From Geothermovivens sp964644845 (GTDB taxonomy: Bacteria > Zhuqueibacterota > Zhuqueibacteria > Oleimicrobiales > Geothermoviventaceae): DNA of 5,748 nt. Under the pieces are notes generated by a model. That model ran no database searches. It had not been told where the DNA came from and saw only the letters and a program-made list of their open reading frames with translations. Both the position numbers and the translations under genes were made by a program. Numbering within the stretch: the first letter of the stretch is position 1; the number at the start of each line of letters is the position of its first letter. Of the stretch, positions 1-5,748 are shown in pieces. The stretch is taken from contig CAZXXS010000101.1 in NCBI GenBank assembly GCA_964644845.1, positions 1 through 5,748 on the forward strand, written 5' to 3'.

Positions 1-7
1 CCTCCAG
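1..7 (-). promoter_or_regulatory. Putative Shine-Dalgarno of the next gene beyond the left edge
   Basis: Read on the minus strand, the ten bases after the kinase TGA end in CTGGAGG, a strong SD core, right at the window boundary. This suggests another minus-strand gene starts a few bases outside the window and belongs to the same operon. No start codon is visible, so this is inference from one motif. Confidence 0.5.
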
Positions 8-10
8 AGC

Positions 11-1444
11 TCAAAACGTGCCCGCCTCAAGCCGTCGCGGAGGCGTCCACGCAGCGCCGTCGGAGCTGCCCCAAAAAATCTCCGGTTGCAATCCCGTTGT
101 TCTGGCGTACACGCTCGCAAGCGCCTCGATCTCAGCTTCGGCACCTTTCCGGGCCAAAATCGCGACGGTACCTCCCCCTCCACCGCCTGTAATCTTGGCG
201 CCGTAAATTCCTTTGGCAGGTCCTCTTGCCCGCGCCTCGCGAACGAGCAAATCGGCCTCGCGGGCCCCGAGGCCGCACCGCCGCGTGTAGCTCCAGTGCG
301 AAGCGTACATCAGTCGGCCCGCCTGAACGAGTGCATTCTGAAACTGTTGGCCAAGGCGAGCCCGCTCCAGCCAAGCGCGAAATCGCTTCACACGGTGGTG
401 CTCGTAGATCGCGTGCTCCGTACGACTTCGAACGGCGTACACAATCTCCGGCTCAACGCGAGTCACGGAGTCGCCGGTCTCACCGTACCGCTCCAGGAAC
501 ACTCTTCCGGACAATCTTGACGGAAGCAGTCCCCAAAACCGTCGTCTGAATTCGCGCACCCCAACGTTCACCAGGTAACCACCGAACGGTTCAAGGTCGG
601 GAAACTCTGCGCGAACCGCTTCCCAGATGATCTTGCGCCCCATGAACGTGGCAACGCGGGAGTTACGGTAGCGCGGTCCTGCCACGGAGTGCTTGACGGC
701 CGTGCTAATTCCGCAAACGAAAACGCTTTCTGGAAGTTGCACGTAATCCTGCACCTCAGCGGGCTGACACAGCAGAGCCAGCAAAGCGTCCTGTTTGCCA
801 AGCGACGCCGTGACCTGGTCCATCACCCCGCACGGTGCCCCGACAGCCAGATTCTCCACCTTTTGGGCCAACAAAGCAAGTTGCAACGGCTCGAGCGCGA
901 TTCCGTATGCCGCCGCCAAGGCACTCAACACAGCCACTTCAAGCGCCGCGGACGACGAAACGCCCGCCCCTGGAGGCACGTTGCTGGCCACTGCAATGCT
1001 GACACCGGCCGCGTCCCCTGGAAGCAACCCCTCCCTGGCCAGCACCAGTAGCCCGCCGACCACGTACCGCACCCAGCGTGTTCGTTGGTCCATCCCCACC
1101 CGCTGCTGAAATGTACTGTACTCGACCGGCGCGCCCGGCAGACCAAGGTCCTTGAGATCCAGTGCAACGCGAGGCTCGTCACCCTCGGCCTCCGCGTTGA
1201 CACTCCAAACCTGAACGCGACGGTCGCTCCGGAGCTGAACCGCAGCGAACGTACAGCGACGCAACGGCAGCTCCAGAACCAACGAGCCCGAGTAGTCCGC
1301 CACACCACCCATCACGTCCAGACGCCCCGGTGCACGCCCAATCCACGTGGGCCGGTCTGTGTCGAAGAAGCCCGGGAACTGGCGTCGTAGTTCCCGGGCG
1401 AAATTAGCCAGTTCGTCCTGCACAGGCTCAAGCGGTTCGGTCAC
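11..1444 (-). CDS. GHMP-family sugar-1-kinase, L-arabinokinase-like (galactokinase superfamily)
   Basis: Predicted cytoplasmic kinase of 477 residues that transfers ATP phosphate to C1 of a monosaccharide. Seen: APGRLDVMGGVADYSGS at 38-54 (sugar-binding signature), NVPPGAGVSSSAALE at 155-169 (GHMP ATP loop), GVMDQ at 206-210 with presumed catalytic Asp209, and AKITGGGGGGTVAI at 416-429 (third GHMP motif). Arg41 matches the catalytic Arg of galactokinases. The galactokinase Glu-His of GEHTDY is replaced by Gly47-Val48, while Asp50 is kept. That pattern, with CQPAEV (226-231), MGRKII (268-273), FLERYG (316-321) and CGLG (390-393), recalls the C-terminal kinase domain of plant L-arabinokinase (ARA1). 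The plant protein's extra N-terminal glycosyltransferase-like half is absent. Loss of Glu-His suits a substrate lacking galactose O6, so L-arabinose is the favoured but unproven substrate; another sugar is possible. The start is GTG, 12 bases after the lyase stop, with an SD overlapping that stop. The gene appears intact. Confidence 0.9.
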   Translation of the reverse strand: MTEPLEPVQDELANFARELRRQFPGFFDTDRPTWIGRAPGRLDVMGGVADYSGSLVLELPLRRCTFAAVQLRSDRRVQVWSVNAEAEGDEPRVALDLKDLGLPGAPVEYSTFQQRVGMDQRTRWVRYVVGGLLVLAREGLLPGDAAGVSIAVASNVPPGAGVSSSAALEVAVLSALAAAYGIALEPLQLALLAQKVENLAVGAPCGVMDQVTASLGKQDALLALLCQPAEVQDYVQLPESVFVCGISTAVKHSVAGPRYRNSRVATFMGRKIIWEAVRAEFPDLEPFGGYLVNVGVREFRRRFWGLLPSRLSGRVFLERYGETGDSVTRVEPEIVYAVRSRTEHAIYEHHRVKRFRAWLERARLGQQFQNALVQAGRLMYASHWSYTRRCGLGAREADLLVREARARGPAKGIYGAKITGGGGGGTVAILARKGAEAEIEALASVYARTTGLQPEIFWGSSDGAAWTPPRRLEAGTF

Positions 1445-1452
1445 GCAAACAT

Positions 1453-1459
1453 TCCCTTA
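1453..1459 (-). promoter_or_regulatory. Kinase ribosome binding site overlapping the lyase stop codon
   Basis: On the minus strand the sequence TAAGGGA contains the lyase TAA (1457-1459) and an AAGGGA SD (1453-1458), eight bases before the kinase GTG. A ribosome terminating on the lyase would cover this SD, so the kinase is probably translationally coupled. This also supports the GTG start. Confidence 0.65.
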
Positions 1460-3766
1460 CTTTACGCTAACCTCGTCCCGCCAGTACCGCACCTTGGCCA
1501 CACCGGGCTGATCCGGGCTACCGTCGAAGGCCAACCCGAAAAGGGAAGGCTTTTGGGCCCAAAGTGTTTTACCCGCGTAGTCGACCCGCGTACAGTTGAC
1601 AGCCGTGTACTTTACCTTGCTACCCCGCACACAGGCAAACAGCAAGTCGGCGTTGGTTTCGAACCGGGCGTAGCGGATTTTGCCGGCTTCGTAGGTGTAC
1701 TTTGGTCGGCGCCAGTCGCGCACCATGTCCATCCGCAAATCGCGTTTCAGGCCCACGATCACCTTCCGCCCTTTGAACGTCAGTTCCACACCAAGCCCAG
1801 CGCGGTTCGGCTGCGGATCCAAAAGCCGCACGTGAGAAAGAAGCTCTTCTGGATCTTGCGCCTTTTCGTGTGGAATGAGCACCGTCACGAATCCTACGTG
1901 CTCGCCGCGCTCGAAGTACTGTGTGGCTGTCTGGTGAATGACCCACTCCTTTTGCCAGTAACGGTTTTCCGCCTCGACGCCCTCAACACGGTAGTGCGTT
2001 TTGGGGAAGTAGATTAGCAAGTGCGTGTCCGTCGGCAACGCGACCTTCCGCAAGGAGTCGTACACCGTGTCGTACCAGTGCGTTCCCCTGGCGAAAATCC
2101 TGCGCGTATGCCAGAGATTTGCCGCCGTGAAGTAGTCCGGAGTAGTCGCCTGGAAGACGTCGAAAACCAGGAACCAGCCCGGATCCTTGACCCACACGAT
2201 GGCACGGTCCCACTGGTAACCAAGACCGTCGTCAACCACGCGTGTCCGAGCGTAATCGAAATCGTCGAAGGTCAGAAAATCGATTTTGTACGTGCGCACG
2301 CGGCGGTACGAACCGGCGTTGTGAAGGAAATCGAGCACCGGTTGCCCGGGAACGGAATCCCGCACACTGTAGCGGTGCTCGCCCTTGCGCTGTCCAACCC
2401 ACATTTTCTCGCGGCGCACACAGAGACGGTTGTGAAAGTAGTCCTGGCGGTAGGCCCCGTAAAGACCGCTGGGCATGAAATCGCGGTAGCCGCCGTCGTG
2501 CAAAAGGACACTTCCGCTGGCCATCAAGAGCACGATGCTGTTCTCATCCGAATGACCGTGGGTGGCCTTTTCTTCTTCGATCGGGATGGTGTCGCGCAGG
2601 TAGTCTCTGTAGAGCAGACCACCCTCGCCTTCGTCGCGGTAGTTGAGCAGCAGGTAAGTCGATTTCGGTTGCCAGCCGTTTCGGAACACGATTTTCTTGC
2701 CGACCACATCTTCCATCACCTCTTCGCTGAGCGTGGATGGCTCCCGTGCGGGTACGTCGTCCGAAGCCCAGCGGTAGGCGTCCAGAAGGAGCACACCGAG
2801 AGCGGCGTGCCGCGCCGGTTTCGCAAAATCCACGAACTTTCTGGCGATCGTGGCTGCAGCCCACTTCAGGCCGGGTTCTTTGTAAGCAGCGGCCACGGCC
2901 TCGAAAAACGGCAGGTAGCGTTGCCAGTCCGAACGCCAGTAAGCGTCTCCGAAGTCGGGCACCATCCCGTCCGGGCACATCAGGTGCAGGTAGTACTCGG
3001 CGTAGTAGCGAACCTCCGGAAGCTTGAACAGCTCGTCCAGCCTGCCGCTGGCGTCGGCGTAACTCAGCAACCCGTAAAGCCAAATGCCGTGGTAGTGACT
3101 GGCGTCTTCGATCTCCCACTGTCCCCAGCTGTCGTTGCCGATGGCGTCCGCGGTCATGCGCCAGAAGTGCGCGTGCGGGTGATCGGGAACGGCACGGCAG
3201 GCCCAAGCCAGGATTTCCGCGCGGATGATCCCACGATTCATCGGCCCCCACTCCTGGGTGCGGATGGTGTAGTCGGCGATCTGGGCGATGTTTTTTTCGA
3301 TCAATTTCCGTTCTTTGCTGGAAAAAGCAATCTTGTCCTTCAGAAGCGCGTACGGCCTGATGTACCGCATGCCGATGAACATGCCCGGGGCCACCGGTAA
3401 ACCGTCGGAGTAGTCGGGGCGTTTGGCGAGGGCCTCCTTGGTGTAGTACTTCCGGAACTGGCCAAACGTGAGCAGCACCTTCTTCGCTCGCGCAGCGTAC
3501 TCCGGCTTGCCTTCCAGATTGTACAGGACAGCGTAGATTGTAGCCATGTCGAGGAACCAGCTCGGCGGGTTGTATCCGAAGATGTTGTGCGGATCGAACC
3601 GCTGTTTCCACACGTCGACCAGCGAATCGTAGTGCGTCCACGTCCAATCGGCAGCGGAACGTGCGTACTCAAGGTACTGCGCCCGCGGCACCGGTTGCAC
3701 AGCTTTGGCCTGAGCCGAAAACAGCAGAACAACAAGCGCGGGGATCAAGAAACGGAATTTGCTCAT
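1457..3766 (-). CDS. Secreted heparinase II/III-like polysaccharide lyase
   Basis: Predicted exported enzyme of 769 residues that would cleave uronate-containing polysaccharide by beta-elimination outside the cytoplasm. Residues 1-22 form a Sec signal peptide (basic n-region, hydrophobic core, cleavage likely after AKA at 20-22); there is no lipobox Cys. Residues about 25-340 are Trp/Tyr-rich and helical, as in the alpha/alpha-toroid domain of this fold. Residues about 355-769 fit the beta-sandwich part, opening with FRNGW (361-365) and carrying HGHSDENS (403-410) and HDGGY (423-427), the strongest family signatures. Candidate catalytic residues are Asn177, His226, Tyr231 or Tyr236, and His403. 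His405, Asp424 and His445 have about the spacing of the zinc ligands in Pedobacter heparinase II (recalled, not aligned). The start at 3766 is chosen over a GTG at 3805 because a good SD lies six bases upstream and the signal peptide begins there. Substrate is unknown; heparin is not implied. A catalytically divergent member is possible. No frameshift is seen. Confidence 0.85.
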   Translation of the reverse strand: MSKFRFLIPALVVLLFSAQAKAVQPVPRAQYLEYARSAADWTWTHYDSLVDVWKQRFDPHNIFGYNPPSWFLDMATIYAVLYNLEGKPEYAARAKKVLLTFGQFRKYYTKEALAKRPDYSDGLPVAPGMFIGMRYIRPYALLKDKIAFSSKERKLIEKNIAQIADYTIRTQEWGPMNRGIIRAEILAWACRAVPDHPHAHFWRMTADAIGNDSWGQWEIEDASHYHGIWLYGLLSYADASGRLDELFKLPEVRYYAEYYLHLMCPDGMVPDFGDAYWRSDWQRYLPFFEAVAAAYKEPGLKWAAATIARKFVDFAKPARHAALGVLLLDAYRWASDDVPAREPSTLSEEVMEDVVGKKIVFRNGWQPKSTYLLLNYRDEGEGGLLYRDYLRDTIPIEEEKATHGHSDENSIVLLMASGSVLLHDGGYRDFMPSGLYGAYRQDYFHNRLCVRREKMWVGQRKGEHRYSVRDSVPGQPVLDFLHNAGSYRRVRTYKIDFLTFDDFDYARTRVVDDGLGYQWDRAIVWVKDPGWFLVFDVFQATTPDYFTAANLWHTRRIFARGTHWYDTVYDSLRKVALPTDTHLLIYFPKTHYRVEGVEAENRYWQKEWVIHQTATQYFERGEHVGFVTVLIPHEKAQDPEELLSHVRLLDPQPNRAGLGVELTFKGRKVIVGLKRDLRMDMVRDWRRPKYTYEAGKIRYARFETNADLLFACVRGSKVKYTAVNCTRVDYAGKTLWAQKPSLFGLAFDGSPDQPGVAKVRYWRDEVSVK

Positions 3767-3772
3767 CGTTTG

Positions 3773-3778
3773 CTCCTT
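3773..3778 (-). promoter_or_regulatory. Shine-Dalgarno of the lyase gene (decides the start)
   Basis: AAGGAG on the minus strand lies six bases before the ATG at 3764-3766. It picks this ATG over the in-frame GTG at 3805, which would add 13 residues ahead of the signal peptide and has no comparable SD. Confidence 0.8.
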
Positions 3779-3791
3779 CAACTTGGTTGAA
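3777..3791 (-). repeat. Short perfect inverted repeat overlapping the lyase SD
   Basis: The minus-strand sequence TTCAACCAAGTTGAA has perfect 6-base arms around a 3-base centre and overlaps the first two bases of the lyase SD. It could be a small hairpin affecting ribosome access or a protein-binding site. The stem is AT-rich and such repeats arise by chance at about one per window, so any function is speculative. Confidence 0.25.
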
Positions 3792-3856
3792 ACAACGCCC
3801 TGCACCTGCGAGAGTTTTTGACCGTTTTCCCGTGGTCCCCGCCTTGCAAGAGTACG

Positions 3857-4834
3857 CTACGTCGGATTGCCGAAGTCGCCAGGCACCAATTCCTTGATCC
3901 GCTCAACCACATCCTCAGGCAGGGCTCTGCCGTCGCCAGCAGCACAGTTCGCCTCTACTTGGGCAGGATTCTTGGCACCCGGAATGACCGTGTGGACTGC
4001 GGGATGCGCAAGGCAAAAGCGAAGCGAGAGCTCCACAAGCGACATCCTCAGTTCCTCGGCAATCGGCTTCAGCTTTTCGACGAGTTCCACACCACGCGCC
4101 AGCTTCTCGCCTTTCAGCCAGTTGTAACGGTGGTCCTCCGGGGGAAAGGTTGTGTCCACTGTGAACTTTCCCGTCAACAGACCCGAAGAAAGCGGCACGC
4201 GGTTGATGATCCCAATGTTTTTCTGCTGCGCCAACGGGAAAACCTCTTCTTCGGCCTGACGGTCGAGAATGTTGTACAACACTTGCAGAACGTCCGCCCG
4301 ATTCTGTTTGATCAGCGTGACCCCTTGCTCCAGTTTGCTGATGCTGGCACCGTAGTAGCGGATTTTGCCTTCTTCTTTGAGTCGCTCCAGCAGCTCGAAG
4401 AGCGCGTCGTCCTGCAGAGCTTCCGGCGTTGGCCCGTGCAGAAGGTAGACGTCAATCACGTCCTTGCGTAACCGGCGCAAACTGGCTTCACAGGCCTGGC
4501 GAACGTACTCCGGTGAGAAATTTTTCACTGACGGTTCCGGGTCACGCCGCTGATTTCCAACTTTTGTGCTCACGTACACGCCGTCCCAGCCCAACTCCGA
4601 CATTACTTCACCGATCAGTTCCTCGCTGTGTCCGGCTCCGTACGCGTCTGCCGTGTCGATGAAATTCACACCGAGTTCCACAGCCCGACGCAAGGCCGCT
4701 TTGGAGTTTTCGTCATCTACACCGGCGTAGCCGATGCCAAACCCAGCGATGTGGTAACCGCCGCCAATTGCCCACGCTCCAAACCCCACCTCCGAAACAC
4801 GAAGCGCCGTTCTGCCGAGAACACGGTACTCCAT
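3857..4834 (-). CDS. Aldo/keto reductase (NAD(P)H-dependent oxidoreductase)
   Basis: Complete 325-residue cytoplasmic oxidoreductase, a normal length for the (beta/alpha)8 aldo/keto reductase superfamily, which interconverts aldehydes or ketones and alcohols with a nicotinamide cofactor. Seen: an N-terminal LGRTALRVSEVGFGAWAIGG stretch (6-25) typical of bacterial members; the catalytic tetrad Asp60 and Tyr65 in FIDTADAYG (58-66), Lys91 in STKVG (89-93) and His133 in LLHGPTP (131-137); a GASIS strand (162-166); and a C-terminal VIPGAKNPAQVEAN stretch (283-296) in the cofactor-phosphate-binding region. It has no signal peptide. The start is supported by AGGAGGG six bases upstream. It lies 90 bases upstream of the lyase, same strand, with no obvious terminator, so it may reduce or oxidise a sugar released by the lyase. 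Substrate cannot be assigned: sugar dehydrogenase, aldose reductase and general aldehyde reductase are all possible. Confidence 0.92.
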   Translation of the reverse strand: MEYRVLGRTALRVSEVGFGAWAIGGGYHIAGFGIGYAGVDDENSKAALRRAVELGVNFIDTADAYGAGHSEELIGEVMSELGWDGVYVSTKVGNQRRDPEPSVKNFSPEYVRQACEASLRRLRKDVIDVYLLHGPTPEALQDDALFELLERLKEEGKIRYYGASISKLEQGVTLIKQNRADVLQVLYNILDRQAEEEVFPLAQQKNIGIINRVPLSSGLLTGKFTVDTTFPPEDHRYNWLKGEKLARGVELVEKLKPIAEELRMSLVELSLRFCLAHPAVHTVIPGAKNPAQVEANCAAGDGRALPEDVVERIKELVPGDFGNPT

Positions 4835-4840
4835 CGAAAG

Positions 4841-4847
4841 CCCTCCT
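4841..4847 (-). promoter_or_regulatory. Shine-Dalgarno of the aldo/keto reductase gene
   Basis: AGGAGGG on the minus strand, six bases before the ATG at 4832-4834, is close to consensus and fixes the reductase start. I see no convincing promoter in the roughly 100 bases upstream of it. Confidence 0.8.
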
Positions 4848-4949
4848 GTTTGCTTGCCAAACGATGAGCTCCTCTAAGCAATTTGCGTACGGTTTTGCCG
4901 CCCCAGAGCGCGGAAACGGTCACTCTCTCGGCGCACCCAGTGGGATGGC

Positions 4950-5390
4950 CTACGGGTCACCAAGCCCCACATCCAGCACTCGAAGCGGTCGCCAGGGCGA
5001 AACGCGGAAGCTACCTCCTCCGAACCGAACTTCAAGGTGCCGGGTACCACCTCTAACGAGGCGCGCAGTCACACCGGCGTCGCAATCACGGACAAACCTG
5101 CCGTCAAGAAGCCCCGCCACGTTCTCGAGTTTGGCCAGCGGTGTGTTTGCTGTAAGCGTGATCCCTTTCACGCCACACACCCTTCCCGTACGGAAAACCA
5201 AGTTGGCTGGGGCAAGGTCGACCCGCAAGATTTCCCCGTCGCGCGAGGCATCGACCACCCTGTAGCTGGATCTGTACAGCTGGCCCGCACGCCGGAGGAC
5301 GAGCTTACGGCCGCGCAGCGTCGGGGCTGGCCCTTGCTTCGCAGAGTGGCGAACCCGGAATCGTAAAAGAGGTCCCTTTCTCTTCCCCAA
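4950..5390 (-). CDS. Hypothetical beta-rich protein or 3' remnant of a larger gene
   Basis: I do not recognise this 146-codon ORF. From about residue 25 onward it reads like real protein: alternating hydrophobic and charged residues suggest beta strands (for example SYRVVDASRDGEILRVDL at 42-59, then RFVRD and HLEVRFGGGSFRV near the end). It has no transmembrane segment or signal peptide. The only available start is a TTG at 5388-5390 with no convincing SD, and the first 20 residues are Arg/Lys-rich and low in quality. That suggests either the C-terminal part of a disrupted gene or a wrong start. It ends in TAG 115 bases upstream of the reductase ATG, same strand, so it could be part of the operon. 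The overlapping plus-strand frame is Pro/Ser/Thr/Arg-rich and looks like a shadow. Confidence 0.45.
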   Translation of the reverse strand: MGKRKGPLLRFRVRHSAKQGPAPTLRGRKLVLRRAGQLYRSSYRVVDASRDGEILRVDLAPANLVFRTGRVCGVKGITLTANTPLAKLENVAGLLDGRFVRDCDAGVTARLVRGGTRHLEVRFGGGSFRVSPWRPLRVLDVGLGDP

Positions 5391-5414
5391 CCGCCCGGTC
5401 TTGGCGAACCTGTG

Positions 5415-5748
5415 TTACTTTCGTACTGATCGGACAGCCGTGGTACTGAGACGACGTGAAGGCCCGTGACTTTGAGCGGACAGGAGAGCGTACAGAAAGG
5501 CGTCGTTGAATTGTGCCCAGAAATCTGCGTCCTGCCGGATCGAACGCAGACCCTCGCGCCCACCCGTGTTCCCACACTGTCGCCCGAGCTTGTCCCGCAA
5601 AAGCATACCCCAAAAGCCTCGCGGTTTGCGCCGGGAAGCCAGTTTCCCGCACCACAGAGACTCGGCACGAACGGTACGCCCCCGCTCCACAGCGGGTAGT
5701 GGTTTGCTGAGGTGCTCGTTGTGCAACACGCCGAGCAGCGAACCGTCC
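5415..5748 (-). other. Unresolved open frame running off the right edge, possibly a pseudogene part
   Basis: A minus-strand frame is open from the window edge to a TAA at 5415-5417. It is in the same frame as the hypothetical ORF at 4950-5390, with only nine sense codons between that TAA and the ORF's TTG. The edge-proximal part (DGSLLGVLHNEHLSKP) and a later stretch (DADFWAQFNDAFLYALLSAQ) look protein-like; the parts between are Arg/Gly-rich and less convincing. The other two minus-strand frames are also open over much of this stretch, so openness alone is weak evidence. It could be the end of a real gene, a gene broken by a nonsense change or frameshifts, or non-coding. I see no RNA gene, terminator or mobile element here. 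Confidence 0.25.

Noticed and set aside
168..190. C-rich run near the left end
   Set aside because: It is the reverse complement of codons for the six-glycine loop of the kinase third GHMP motif, not an independent repeat.
2021..3400. Long plus-strand ORF of 459 codons opposite the lyase gene
   Set aside because: It lies wholly antisense to a gene with strong family motifs, is Val/His/Arg-rich without recognisable motifs, and is the usual antisense shadow in GC-rich coding DNA.
3767..3805. N-terminal extension of the lyase from a GTG at 3805
   Set aside because: The extra 13 residues would precede a clean signal peptide, and the strong SD sits within this extension at the right distance for the ATG at 3766.
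3818..4471. Plus-strand ORF of 217 codons opposite the aldo/keto reductase
   Set aside because: It is antisense to the reductase, whose full catalytic tetrad is visible on the other strand; no motif or SD supports the plus-strand reading.
4848..4862. GTTTG/CAAAC inverted repeat next to the reductase SD
   Set aside because: The stem is only 5 bases and AT-rich, well within chance, with no run of T after it; not a terminator or convincing operator.
4858..4869. 12-base match (CAAACGATGAGC) in inverted orientation to the lyase start region at 3761-3772
   Set aside because: One or two exact 12-base matches are expected by chance in a window of this size, and neither flank extends the match.
4768..5265. 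Plus-strand ORF of 165 codons
   Set aside because: Its composition is Pro/Ser/Thr/Arg-rich without domain features, it overlaps the reductase start region, and the minus frame opposite reads more like protein.

Overview
The window comes from a bacterium of moderately high GC (roughly 55-60% by eye). A Sec signal peptide on a predicted polysaccharide lyase fits a carbohydrate-degrading, probably Gram-negative-type organism. Nothing here fixes the taxon. All convincing genes lie on the minus strand, so transcription runs from right to left.

In transcriptional order: (a) 5748-4950 is a poorly resolved stretch. It holds a plausible 146-codon beta-rich hypothetical ORF (4950-5390) and, upstream in the same frame beyond a single TAA at 5415-5417, an open frame that runs off the right edge. 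It may be a degraded or 3'-terminal gene remnant. (b) 4834-3857 encodes a complete aldo/keto reductase with the D-Y-K-H tetrad. (c) 3766-1457 encodes a secreted heparinase II/III-like protein with an alpha/alpha-toroid and a beta-sandwich containing HGHSDENS and HDGGY. (d) 1444-11 encodes a complete GHMP-family sugar kinase. Its sugar-binding motif (GRLDVMGGVADYSGS) matches the kinase domain of plant L-arabinokinase better than galactokinase.

The lyase and kinase are 12 bases apart, and the kinase Shine-Dalgarno (SD) overlaps the lyase stop codon, so translational coupling is likely. A GGAGG just after the kinase stop, at the left edge, suggests another gene follows outside the window. The reductase lies 90 bases upstream of the lyase with no clear terminator between them, so one carbohydrate operon is reasonable but unproven. 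A possible flow is extracytoplasmic cleavage of an acidic, perhaps arabinose-containing, polysaccharide by the lyase, then cytoplasmic reduction (reductase) and C1 phosphorylation (kinase) of released sugars. This flow is inference from family membership and gene order. I found no RNA gene, insertion sequence, CRISPR array or clear terminator.
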